Part shown: positions 52,417 through 62,074 of the stretch, one piece after another
How the letters are laid out: every line of letters begins with the position of its first letter
How positions within the stretch are numbered: the stretch's first letter is position 1
DNA from: Eutreptiella sp. 'Long Island Sound 2002'
Lineage: Eukaryota > Euglenozoa > Euglenophyceae > Eutreptiales > Eutreptiaceae
Direction: 5' to 3'
DNA: 64,000 nucleotides
NCBI GenBank assembly: GCA_964036045.1
Contig: OZ038388.1
Location: forward strand, 3,846,935-3,910,934
Program-made: the position numbers and the translations under genes
The notes under the pieces: model-generated
What the model was told of the DNA's origin: nothing
Seen by the model: the letters and a program-made list of their open reading frames with translations, nothing else
The model's database searches: none

Positions 52417-54333
52417 CTACCCGCGGGTGTGGTGGAGGTTTCGGTACTCCTTGAGTACTTCCTCGCCAACCCACTCCAGGATCTCGTCGCAGCTCATCCG
52501 CGCCGGGATGGGCTGCAGATGGATGGTCTGGCCGCTCAGCTCACACTCGTCAAGGCGCCACATCGCGGCCTTCTTGCGATCGCCCGAGATGGTGATGAGA
52601 AGAGCGTTCCGCAGGGAGTGCCATTTGACATACCGGGCCAAGTTCTTCTTCGTCCAAGCCACCACGTTCGTATGATACTCTTTGGGGAGCATCATCTTGA
52701 CCGTGTGGTTGGACTTGGCCCTCTTGGATTCCCCCTTGGTGACCCTCTTGATCCATGCTTCCGGCAGCATGGAGAGCAGGCGAGCCTGCTCGTCACCCTC
52801 GTTCCAGTCCTCCACGTTGCGGCGGAAGAGGGTGTATTTCCCTCGGAAGTCTCGCCAATCTCGTAGGCGGATCTCCCGTCCATCATGCTCAAGCTTGATG
52901 GACTTCCAGCGCTTGGCCGCCACCTGCGGAGCGTCCACCCGCTCCTGCTCGTTGAGCCACTTCTTGGCTTCCTTGAGGGTCTTGATTCTCCCCTCCTTGG
53001 TCGCCACGAAGTATAGCTCGCCGAGCACTTCCGGCAGGCGGTACCTGAACTGTCTGAAGACATATCTCTCCGCATCCGCGGGAGGTAGGTCTTCAGTGAC
53101 GGTCAGCCCCAAATCGTCCAGCTTCTCCAAGAAGCGGTCCAGGTTGAGGGGGTTGCCGTCGTACATGGGGGGCTTGATGTCCTTCAAGTCTTCCCACACG
53201 GCGGCATCCGCGGCCTTAGAGACCATGAACGCCGGCCGCGAGGTCGATCGAGGTTCCCATCGGCCTCGCCCACGGACTCCCACGGCCGCCACGTCCATCT
53301 CCTCCATGGAATCCCTGTGGCTACGCCGCGGTTCCTCCACGTACGCTGAACCTAGATGTTCACGCCGTACTTCTTCCATGTACGCATCCTCATCACGGCG
53401 CCGGCGGCTGCGTTCAGCGGCCTCCCGTCGTACACCACGCGGCGGGCTGATGTTGAAATCCTCCAGGTCCAGGTCCAGGTCCTCACCTTCCCCGACATCC
53501 CACTCCACGTCTCCTCTGGGGACCTCGTCCCTGAGTCCACCATAACGTCCTCCAGCCATTGGGATTGGCACCGGGGCTGGTGCCGGGCGTCGGGGGCGTA
53601 CAGGCGTCCGCGGTGGAGCACGGCGGTTGTGGTAGTCCGAGCTGAGCCACTCATCACGCCAATCCTCACTGCCACTGCCGGGCCGCACGCGCTCGTTGCG
53701 GCGGCCCGCGCTGTGGTGAGAGGGGGCGGTGAGAGAGGGGGCACTGGCGCTGGGGCGACTCCTGGGGGCTCCGCCAGGGGCGTGGTGTCTGCCTGGACCT
53801 GGTCCGGGTCCCCAGCCGTCGTCCGACGAGCCAGACTCCAGGGGTGGGTGGTCGCTGCCGACGCTCCCACGGGCTTCCAGCGCGTCCAGCCTCAGCTGCA
53901 GGCCGCTGATGACCGTGTTCAGCCGCCTGGTCTCGGCCCTGGCGATGTCCAGGTCTTTCTGCGCGCGCGCGGCGACCTTGGAGATGCGAGCCATCTCGCC
54001 CTTGCCCGTGCCTACCTTGCACTCGAGGGAAAAGACCCTCCTGCGGAGGTAGACAATCCACCGCCAGGTGGTATTCGGGTCGCCGTTCCCTGTTGGGTCG
54101 TCGGGGTCCCCAGGGGGTCCTCCAGGAGGGCCTCCGCCGGGTCCGCCCGGTCCAGGGGGTCCTCCCCCGCCCGGTGGTCCGCCTCCAGGGGGTCCGCTTG
54201 GTGGGCGTCCTCCTGGGGGTCCTGATGGTCCTCCGCCCGGGGGTCCCGGTGGGCCTCCGCCGGGTCGCCTCGGTGGGTCCGAGGATGGGCGCTTCTTCGT
54301 GATGCCGAAGTCCATGTCGTCATCCTCGTCCAT
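52417..54333 (-). CDS. gag: Element 3 Gag capsid ORF
   Basis: It is 638 codons from ATG 54333. An acidic start (MDEDDDMDFGITKKRPSSDP) is followed by a Gly/Pro-rich segment (residues 18-80) and a charged linker. The C-terminal 260 residues are capsid-like and helical, with DIKPPMYDGNPLNLDRFLEK, the typical entry of retrotransposon Gag domains, then LREVLGEL-type helices. It ends at UAG 52419-52417, with the frame open for the next 19 codons to the ATG of the zinc-knuckle ORF. It would assemble the particle. The length and the Gly/Pro linker exceed those of simple Ty3 Gag. Confidence 0.85.
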   Translation of the reverse strand: MDEDDDMDFGITKKRPSSDPPRRPGGGPPGPPGGGPSGPPGGRPPSGPPGGGPPGGGGPPGPGGPGGGPPGGPPGDPDDPTGNGDPNTTWRWIVYLRRRVFSLECKVGTGKGEMARISKVAARAQKDLDIARAETRRLNTVISGLQLRLDALEARGSVGSDHPPLESGSSDDGWGPGPGPGRHHAPGGAPRSRPSASAPSLTAPSHHSAGRRNERVRPGSGSEDWRDEWLSSDYHNRRAPPRTPVRPRRPAPAPVPIPMAGGRYGGLRDEVPRGDVEWDVGEGEDLDLDLEDFNISPPRGVRREAAERSRRRRDEDAYMEEVRREHLGSAYVEEPRRSHRDSMEEMDVAAVGVRGRGRWEPRSTSRPAFMVSKAADAAVWEDLKDIKPPMYDGNPLNLDRFLEKLDDLGLTVTEDLPPADAERYVFRQFRYRLPEVLGELYFVATKEGRIKTLKEAKKWLNEQERVDAPQVAAKRWKSIKLEHDGREIRLRDWRDFRGKYTLFRRNVEDWNEGDEQARLLSMLPEAWIKRVTKGESKRAKSNHTVKMMLPKEYHTNVVAWTKKNLARYVKWHSLRNALLITISGDRKKAAMWRLDECELSGQTIHLQPIPARMSCDEILEWVGEEVLKEYRNLHHTRG

Positions 54334-54339
54334 GTCGCC

Positions 54340-56115
54340 CTACCTGGGCGTCTCGGTCTCGGAAGACTCCGAGCTCCGGTAGGGAGGAGGGAGATCCTCA
54401 GCCTCACCTTCCGGTTCCATGGGGACATCTCCGCCTCCACCGCCCGTCCAAGCCACCACTTGGCGATGTCGGCGGCCTCGTGCATCCCCGTCGCTGGCGG
54501 TGAAGAAGGGATCACTGTCGTGGGGGTGTCCACCCGCTGGCCTCCGCGGCCTCTCGGGGGTCTTCCCCTTGCCCTTCCTCCGTCGATGAGCAGTGGGGCC
54601 ACTGCTCTCACTGCTGCCCGTGTCGGCCTCGTCCAGCGTCATCCTGGAGGAGGCGTCCCCTTCGAAAAGCTTTCGAAGGGTCTCCACTCGTGATCCTCCC
54701 GGGGGAGTCTCGCGGCGGAGTTTGGCCTCTGCCTCCTCCATTGCGGCGGCGGTGGCTGCGGCAGCCCGCACCTCCGCTTCCTCCTGGGTGCGAGCCGCCT
54801 CGGCTTCCCGGGCCTGCTGCAGCCGCGCCTTCTGCGCTTCCAACGCCGCCAGCTCCGCCTCCGTCTTGGCCTTCTCCTCAGCGACCTTCCGTCGCGCGGC
54901 TTCAATGGCGTCCTTCTTGGCGGCGTTCGCCTGGGCCTTTGCCGTCGCATCGGCGTGGGCCCTTTCCTCCGCCTCCTTCTTTGCCCTCTCTTGGGCAAGC
55001 GCCTCTTCCAGCGCCCTCACCTCGGCCTCCCTGCAGGCAATGGCCTCCTGCGTCAGGCGGGCTTCCTCGTCGGCTGCCGCCAACTCACCGTTGACCTGGG
55101 CTGTCGCTGCCCCATGGGCGGCCACGGCCGTGAGTCCGGCCGCAATGGCCGCCACGGTCTGGGCGTGGATGGCCATGCCATGCGCCCACTCCGCAGCCTC
55201 CTCCTGGGCGATGCCGACGGCGCCCTCCACGGCAGCGCTGTGCTGCCTCGACCGTTGCCGGGCAACCCGAAGGTTGCAGGGCACCCCACAGACGCGCTCA
55301 CAGGCGCGCGCCACGTCCCTGTCGGGAGCAACGCTGCTGCTGGAGCTGGCCTGGTCGGCCGGCATCCTGCCGCGGTGGGCCGACTCCACGTCGCTGCTGG
55401 GGCCTGCTGAGGCCTGCTGGGGCTTCAGGAGCAGCGGACGGGGCTTGGCCTTGGTCTGCCTGGCGACTTGGATGAAGTCGCCGAGGGTGGCGTGGCCGGG
55501 GTGATGACCACCATTGGCCCGTTGGGGACTGGGGGCTGGGGTTCCGCCCTTGGCGCCTTGGGCGGCTTCGGCGGCCAGGGACTCCTGGTACTCCCGCCAC
55601 CTCCGGTCCCGCTTCCCGTCCCCGGCGGACCGCTTCTCCTTCCCCGGAGACGCGCTGCTGCTGCCCTGCAGCCTGCGCTCGCTCCCCGGTTCCGGGAAGT
55701 TCTTCTCGATCATGTCCCACATGGAGACATTGATCGAGGCGCCCGACGGGTACACGTTGGGCTCCTCGTCCTCCTCAATCCCGTCGGGGCGCAGGCCTTC
55801 GCCAGGCCTGTCCGGCCGGGTCCACGTCCTCCAGCGCCTCTGCTGGAAGCGGAAGGCGAACCCTTCCGCCCGCAGCCAGTCCTCCACGGCCTGCAGGCGG
55901 TCGGGGGCGATGTCCGTGCGGAGCTCGAAGCTCCCGGGCATGCCGCCTTCGCACTGGGGGTGGCTGTGGCGGTAGTGCTGGTCCCAGACCAACCCACGCA
56001 GTAGGCGCACTGCATGGGGGTGGGGCCGCGGCCACGTCCTGCCCGCTTCTTGCCAGTTTACCATGGCAGCGGGAGCGTAGTTGGTCTTGAGGTCCTTGGT
56101 ATGCACTCGTTCCAC
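54340..56115 (-). CDS. Element 3 leader ORF, Ala/Glu coiled coil
   Basis: It is a 591-codon frame. The first ATG is at 56064 (MVNWQEAGRTWPRPHPHAVR), while the frame opens at 56115 after a TGA. A folded-looking N-terminal part (SFELRTDIAPDRLQAVEDWL) is followed by a linker and a long Ala/Glu/Lys/Arg coiled coil at about 330-500 (EAEVRALEEALAQERAKKEA). The acidic/Ser end (SSESSETETPR) is followed by UAG 54342-54340. Only two codons separate the UAG from the Gag ATG, in the same frame. Such an ORF upstream of Gag is not part of a standard Ty3 element. It may be an extended Gag matrix-like region, or a separate protein like the ORF1 of plant Ogre-type elements, though I see no homology to that. 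Confidence 0.75.
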   Translation of the reverse strand: MERVHTKDLKTNYAPAAMVNWQEAGRTWPRPHPHAVRLLRGLVWDQHYRHSHPQCEGGMPGSFELRTDIAPDRLQAVEDWLRAEGFAFRFQQRRWRTWTRPDRPGEGLRPDGIEEDEEPNVYPSGASINVSMWDMIEKNFPEPGSERRLQGSSSASPGKEKRSAGDGKRDRRWREYQESLAAEAAQGAKGGTPAPSPQRANGGHHPGHATLGDFIQVARQTKAKPRPLLLKPQQASAGPSSDVESAHRGRMPADQASSSSSVAPDRDVARACERVCGVPCNLRVARQRSRQHSAAVEGAVGIAQEEAAEWAHGMAIHAQTVAAIAAGLTAVAAHGAATAQVNGELAAADEEARLTQEAIACREAEVRALEEALAQERAKKEAEERAHADATAKAQANAAKKDAIEAARRKVAEEKAKTEAELAALEAQKARLQQAREAEAARTQEEAEVRAAAATAAAMEEAEAKLRRETPPGGSRVETLRKLFEGDASSRMTLDEADTGSSESSGPTAHRRRKGKGKTPERPRRPAGGHPHDSDPFFTASDGDARGRRHRQVVAWTGGGGGDVPMEPEGEAEDLPPPYRSSESSETETPR

Positions 56116-56467
56116 TCAACGAACTGGTGGTGGTTGTTGAGGCGGGTGCTGCAGCACTGGATTGGAAGTGCGGCTGGTGCTGGTCAGCCGGTGGTTGTGG
56201 AGGTGGTTGACGCGGCCTTGCTGGTCGGCCGATGGGTCCGGTCTGTGAACCTCCTTCACGGTCGCGGCGCGGTCAGGGCGATGCTCTGGACGGCGCTGCG
56301 GGCTCCGTGACGAACTCGGCGCTGTCGCTGGGCGGCGCTGCGAGCCGCTGCGCTGCGCTGCGAGGTGCTGGGCTGCGCTGCGAGCTGCGAGCTGCGAGCT
56401 GCTGCGCCGCGCTCCTCGGGGTTGGTGGCCCCGAGTGGCACGCGAGGGCTCGGTAACCCCGCGGCGG
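56116..56467 (-). other. Element 3 leader between primer site and first ORF
   Basis: It is about 350 nt, rich in GCTGCG and GAGCTGC repeats (56335-56405), with no gene. It would be the 5' untranslated RNA of element 3. Confidence 0.6.
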
Positions 56468-56478
56468 TGAAACGCTTT
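56468..56478 (-). other. Primer-binding position of element 3, self-complementary type
   Basis: On the minus strand AAAGCGTTTCA follows the LTR end (...GCGTCA) directly. It lacks the TGG start of a tRNA primer site. Its exact 11-nt complement lies within the adjacent LTR at 56592-56602, which would form an 11-bp stem with a 113-nt loop in the transcript, as in Tf1-type self-priming. Confidence 0.65.
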
Positions 56479-59400
56479 TGACGCGTTCCCGAGGGGGGCC
56501 GGCCACGGGACGCTGCGGTGGACACGCGCAAGTGAGCAGGCGGGCAAAGCACTACGCTCACAGGGGCATCAATGCGCTCATGTCATGTGACAAAGCGTTT
56601 CAGAATCCTTGCCACTTTGAAATGAGGGAACGAAAGTATGTACAGCAACACATCAGGATATGTACACATGGGGTTAAGACTAGACTGGGGTAAGGGCATT
56701 ACAGGACAATAGACCTCTATCCCAACTCGTATCCCAATCCCAGATCCGACCCTCTCAGTGGCTGGTGGGGGCGGGGGCTCAAACACAACCCATGCCCTGC
56801 TCAGTCCGGACCCTGAAACCCTGCCAATCGGGGAGGTGTCCCGCCCAGCCACAGGCGAGTTCCTGAAAACCAAGGGGCTCCAAGGCCAACCGACAGTGGC
56901 TCCCCATGCTCCCTTAACTGCAGGTCCCAACTCACCTCTGAGCCAGAGATATGGCCCCGCCATTATCACCCAGGAGTTGGTAGCTGAAAATGGGCTGTTT
57001 CAGCCCAAACTGATATTAACTCAAAAATCCCCTAAATTGACCCCTTGTCCGGACCCGCCAGAGGTAGGGACGAGGCAACCGACCCTATGCCCTCCGAGTA
57101 CGAACTCCTTGGAGCCCTCACCCAACCTGGTTCCCTCTGAGGTCCCGGCATCAGGGCAACACGGATGAGTCAAGTGGGGTCATGATGCCAAAATCACCAA
57201 AATTGGCGTCATTCCCACGCGTGGCTCGCCCGGCCAAGGTAAGGCCAGTGGCTCACAGGGTAGGAGGCAGGACCTAGGACTTATATCTCAGTGTACAACC
57301 TGGAATTAGGTCCGGGCTCCCTGTGGGCATGGAGAAATGGGGCCGCCAATTGACCACTCGGAAGGGGGAAATTGGGGTCCCAAAATGGGGTCATTTTGGC
57401 TGCTCAAAATGAGCCAAGATTCGGGGTGCTCCCAATAGTATATCTCCACGCCGGCTTGAAGATCGGATCCGCCATTCCATACGCAATCCACCGGGAGTCC
57501 AACGGAGACTCCCATGCCCTTGCCTCTCAAAGATCTCCATGCCACTCGGCGTGGTGACGATCCCAATTGGGTCCACAAATGCCAAAATGGCAAAATTGCC
57601 CACACTCACTTTGGGCTAGCGCCTTAACGAAGGATGCTCCGCTTCGCCCACGTGGTGTGTGAACCATGGGGACCAATACACATAACACCCATGTCATATA
57701 TGGTCCATTGGTCCATGCGTCCGGCGTGCACGGGTGGGCTCAACATAGTGCACGGCGGGCAGAAAAAGTGGAAAATTGCTCAAAGAGGCCATACATGCGC
57801 ACACTCATGGTTGGGGCAAATGAGGCACATGCCCGACTTGGACCGGAGTGTGCCATAGGATTGGTATCAAGTCATATATGTCCAACATATCTTTTGGGCG
57901 TCGCCCAACTCATCCGGTATTGGGAATGGTAGGGTCGCCAAGTGAGCCCATGGTTTGGGATAGTCCCAAATCGCCAACATGGCGGCCACGGTATGCCAAG
58001 CTCAAGAGGAGTTGTTCGCCGGGTCCAAGTTATGTTGGGGACCGAAGTATGTACCCTCATAACATACTTGGGTCATGATGTCAATTGAGCGCAACGTTGA
58101 GATATACGGTCGCCACTTGACATCATGACGAGCCAAAAACGGCAAAATTGGCACAAAGACACACAAAAGTGCATTGAAAGGTGCACAATTATATTTTAAT
58201 ATCTTCGGCTTGGATCGTGCAATTAACTAATCCTTCTAAACACAATGACTTGACACCAATGACCTTCGATCCCACATATGTGCTCCACTTGGGGCGCCTT
58301 GAAAGGTTACGAGCGCTACTTCCCAAGTGGGCACATGAAAATATGGAAAATTGCAAAACACACACCTTGCTCCCAACTCATCGCTTCGGGATCGCCACAC
58401 AAGCTTCCCTTCACGAAGGTTAGGCTTGCAATTGATCGTAGAGAATAGGGAGAAGGGGCTTGCACAATATGAGGTCCATTGGCAGGGCCATCGCTCTTAG
58501 CCAAACCCGCCAAATGGGCAGGCAATACAACACATGGCACATACCACATATTGCCCAAAAAGGTAGCTCCCCCCACGATATGTCATGCCCCTCCAAGGGC
58601 ATAACTTTGTGTCAATCGCTCATAGGAACTCAAGGAGAGTTCCTATGCAACACCAACACTTGCGCGCTACACTCGAAAGTTATCTTAACGCACGCAATAT
58701 CATGGCCAAAGAGTTATAACGCAAACTCTACCCTCTTGACCATGATCCATTACACTAGCGCGCACGTGTGGAGACGCAAGGCATATAATGCTTCCTAAAT
58801 TACGTCGGGAGTATTGTGAATACGTCCCACGTTTCCTTACTGTCATTCCTCGCAAACAACACGAGATATGACCCTCACAAGTGGCCTCACGAATCAACTT
58901 TGTTTTGCCCATATCTCTAAGACAAATGGAGGGCAAGATAAAAGGAAGGTTGATTCGTGCATAGGGAAGCACGTAGGTCCACTTGAAAGAGGACAAATCA
59001 AGTGCGGGGATGTCGAAGTCGAAAATCCGATTTCGACATCCTGAAAAATTCGGATTAAGGTTGCGAGTGTAAGATGTGAAAATTGCGGAAGCATCCATGC
59101 AGTTCCTGAAGACTTTGGAGCCTTCGTGACGGATTGCGTTAAAATTTCCATTAATAACAGTTAAACTGGCGGTTATGGTAAAGTCGCGATCCAACCGCCA
59201 GCCGTCAAAACAGTGAGTATCAGAACGGAAGCGTAAAAATCGACGGAAACAATACGAAAATAAAACCCTGTTGATTCCTGATATTCTGATACACAAATCT
59301 CCGCTGGCGGTGCATCGGTTGCCGATGCGGGGCTTTACGGCACGGAACACGCTCCCGCCGGGCTCGCACCGGGCGTCAATGGGCGCCTTCCGTACATGGG

Positions 59401-59503
59401 GTTAGTGGACCGGAGACCGGTCCTCCCTTCCGTACATAGGGTTAGTGGACCGGAGACCGGTTGTATGCCCTGCCCTAGCCATGGGGTTCTGGGTACCGCT
59501 TCA
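56479..59503 (-). repeat. 5' LTR of element 3
   Basis: It is 3,025 bp, the partner of 42243-45268. The LTR interior has the 11-nt complement of the primer site at 56592-56602. If the Tf1 mechanism applies, the RNA would start there, which leaves only about 124 nt of LTR at the transcript's 5' end. Confidence 0.95.
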
Positions 59504-59507
59504 CCAC
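59504..59507. other. Target site duplication CCAC, right
   Basis: It is the partner of 42239-42242. Confidence 0.85.
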
Positions 59508-60280
59508 CAGTCGCCGCACCGGCCGAACCCTACGCCCTACACAACCCCGCAGCGGTACGGCAGCACCTCCGGGGACTCGGGGAACAGGATGTCGTGCTGT
59601 ACCTCCGCACCTCCGCCACCAGCACCCCCATCCGGGCGGCCACCCTGGTCCAGGCGTCCACCCTGGGGGAAGGCCTCCGAGACTTCCTCTTTGACGCCTT
59701 CCTCCACATCGCCCGACACGAGCCCCCCCCACGCGCCACCCCAGACGGCGAGAGCCCGCCCCCCACAGGGAGCCGGATCTGGGTGCCCCCCATCGACTGG
59801 GGGCGACACCTGGTCGGACACCCCGTGCCGGGGCGGATGGACACCAAGGGCCGCACCCCCTACCACGAGCCCGACATGGCCCACCCCCCACCCGACGCCA
59901 CCCCCGACAGCACCAAAGAGTGGGAGCGGGAAACATGGGTAGCCCGGATGGCCTCCCTGAGCAACTTCCGGCACAACGTCCCGGGGGACATCCCCACCCC
60001 CGACGAGCAGCAGCCAGCCCCCTCCACGTACATGACCGTCATGTACAATCTGCACTACACCCTCTCCACCACCAACTACCACGCACCCACAGACCACTGG
60101 ATGGTACACGGCACCGACTCCCTCCTCCCCGCCGACTACACCCCCCCCCCCACACAACCCAGGCCCCGACACGTACGCCAGGGGGGACGACCCGGACGAT
60201 CCCCACATCTGGGGAACGTGGGAACCCAAATCCCTGGACACGCTGCTCTCCATCCGCAGTGGCTACCAGGGCCTTGGTAG
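59508..60280 (+). pseudogene. Right part of the ORF split by element 3
   Basis: The frame continuing from 42002-42242 reads VAAPAEPYALHNPAAVRQHL and a folded-looking protein (EQDVVLYLRTS; EGLRDFLFDAFLHIARHEPP; MTVMYNLHYTLSTTNYHAPT). At an 11-nt C run near 60141-60151 the sense moves to the frame of 60285-60620, with DTYARGDDPDDPHIWGTWEP after the run. No known domain. Composition and GC are unlike the retrotransposons around it, so it belongs to a different kind of unit, host or viral-like. Confidence 0.6.
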
Positions 60281-60620
60281 GGCGATGTATTGCCTCGCCA
60301 AGTGGACCCAACGGACCTGGGGGATCCCCACGGACCGATGGGTGTGGGTGGTCACGCTGCGCCCCCAGCAGAGGGAAGCCCCCCCAAACCGCAGGGGACC
60401 CACCCCCCCACGCCCCACCACCCTACAACTATGCCCGTACATGGTGGCAGCCCGCCTCATGTCGCTGCTGTGGCCGGGCCCAGACACCCCGACCCAAAAC
60501 TACCCCCACCTCACAGAGGCGGACATGCCCGGCATCCAGCGATGCTTCTTCCAGACCCTCGACTACCTCCAGCAAACACACCCGCACGTCCTGGAGCAGA
60601 TATGGCCACCCCCCGGGTAA
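60160..60620 (+). CDS. Continuation of the split ORF after the C run
   Basis: This frame runs from the C run through TLLSIRSGYQGLGRAMYCLA and KWTQRTWGIPTDRWVWVVTL to LQQTHPHVLEQIWPPPG, ending TAA 60618-60620. It has balanced, hydrophobic-core composition, so it is the coding frame here. The last 19 nt overlap the ATG (60602) of the next ORF. Function unknown. Confidence 0.6.
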
Positions 60621-62074
60621 CCCACGTGCCGCGCAGCCGAGACAACGCCGCCACGCCAGCACCAGCACGCGAGGATCACCAGGGAAAACGCGCGCACACG
60701 CCCGGTGCCCGAACCTGCACCCTCGTTCTCGCTACTTACAGGACCCAGCATCATACGCCCGCCCCCGAGGCCCAGGACCCTCCGCCGTCTCCCACAGCCC
60801 TCTCCTCCGCCTCCGACTCCACAGCGTCCACCACCACGACCACCTCATCCACCACCACCACCACGTCCTCATCCAGCACTCAACCCCCCAGGCCGCGGGG
60901 GACACCTCCCAAACGGGCCTCCAAACCCGCCCCCACCGCGAGCAGCCCCGCCGCCGCCAAGGCCCACGCCCCGACGAAGCCCACACCCATGACCCAGCCG
61001 AAGCCCAAGACCGCCGCCAAACGGCCACCCAAACTAGTCAGCACGCCACGACCGCAACCCGCAGCCAAGCCCAAACCCAAGCCCAAACCCGACGCCACGA
61101 CGGCAGCGCGAGCCCGGCCCCCTGAGGACGTTCTCTACGACATCCGGCCCCAGCCGCCCCAGGCCCGAAGGCAGCAACGCCCAGCGCGGCGCCCCCCCAC
61201 CGTCACCGACGCCACCGCCACCACCTTCATGGCGGAGCGCGCCGCGGCCGAAGCGCGACGCACCTCGTCCCGCCACCTCTCAAAGCCCGCACCCCAGGCC
61301 CACGGACCGCTCCCGACCAAGCCAGAACGACGCCAGGGTCCACCAGCAGCGTCCCCGCCCCCCTACCGGCCCTCGATGACGACCCACATGCAACGCATGC
61401 CCCACTACCGCCGCCGCCGCGAATCCCCGCCCAACCCCGAGGCGGAGACCGTACGCGCACACACGCGGGTCCACATCCGCGTGCACCCCCACTCCCCACG
61501 CACCCCCACGGAACAGGACTACGAGGAATCCCCCAGGCCCACCACCGCCGCCGGTCCCCACGACCCCGTCACACCCACCCACGGCCACTCCTCCGCCCAA
61601 GACCGCAGGCCCGCCCACGAACAGTGGTGGCAGCGCTGGACCCACACGCAGCTCTTGGAGCTGCGGAAGTGGGCCCGGGGGGAGCCCTCCCTCGAGGGCC
61701 TGGTCCATCGGCCCCGCAAGGGGTCGGTGGAGAACTGCCGCCTCCGGCCGGCGGGGGGGTGGATGCCGCAGGCCGCATGGGAAGCCATGCTGGCCGATGC
61801 GCTCCACCCCCTGGGAGTCCACCCCCGCAACCTCCCCGCGCCCCAGGACCATCCGTATGTCCTCAGGCGCCTGCGAGAGACCCTCCAGGAAACGCAGCGA
61901 GACGGCATCCGCCTGTGGGACATCACCCAAAGCCCAGCCCCGCACGCACACACCCCCTCACCACCCCACAAGCGTCGGCGCACCGACACCGGCGACACCC
62001 ACAGCACCCCAGGAGCCCTGCGCGCCACAGAACACAACACGCCTGACCCCCCGGCCAGCGGCGCCGCCATCTAA
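60602..62074 (+). CDS. Unknown Pro/Ala/Thr-rich protein with conserved-looking C-terminus
   Basis: ATG 60602 overlaps the end of the upstream ORF and starts MATPRVTHVPRSRDNAATPA. The frame opens further left (60290), but there the upstream ORF is the coding frame. A long disordered Lys/Pro/Thr-rich region (PKTAAKRPPKLVSTPRPQPA) is followed by a folded-looking end: HEQWWQRWTHTQLLELRKWA, LADALHPLGVHPRNLPAPQD, LRRLRETLQETQRDGIRLWD. It ends TAA 62072-62074. The overlapping start suggests compact coding as in viruses or dense mobile elements. No homology recognised. Confidence 0.55.
   Translation: MATPRVTHVPRSRDNAATPAPAREDHQGKRAHTPGARTCTLVLATYRTQHHTPAPEAQDPPPSPTALSSASDSTASTTTTTSSTTTTTSSSSTQPPRPRGTPPKRASKPAPTASSPAAAKAHAPTKPTPMTQPKPKTAAKRPPKLVSTPRPQPAAKPKPKPKPDATTAARARPPEDVLYDIRPQPPQARRQQRPARRPPTVTDATATTFMAERAAAEARRTSSRHLSKPAPQAHGPLPTKPERRQGPPAASPPPYRPSMTTHMQRMPHYRRRRESPPNPEAETVRAHTRVHIRVHPHSPRTPTEQDYEESPRPTTAAGPHDPVTPTHGHSSAQDRRPAHEQWWQRWTHTQLLELRKWARGEPSLEGLVHRPRKGSVENCRLRPAGGWMPQAAWEAMLADALHPLGVHPRNLPAPQDHPYVLRRLRETLQETQRDGIRLWDITQSPAPHAHTPSPPHKRRRTDTGDTHSTPGALRATEHNTPDPPASGAAI

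Larger units (their letters stand above)
42243..59503 (-). mobile_element. Near-intact 17.26-kb Ty3/gypsy chromodomain retrotransposon (element 3)
   Basis: It has LTRs of 3,026 bp (42243-45268) and 3,025 bp (56479-59503) in direct orientation, TG...CA ends, and CCAC on both sides. Transcription is on the minus strand. The polypurine tract is at 45269-45279 and a self-complementary primer site at 56468-56478. Coding runs 56115 to 46765 in one frame with three UAG codons. The LTRs differ by perhaps 1-3 % by eye, so insertion is fairly recent. Unusual features are the very long LTRs, an extra coiled-coil ORF upstream of Gag, the UAG punctuation, and the primer site. It splits an ORF of the GC-rich region. 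Confidence 0.95.
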
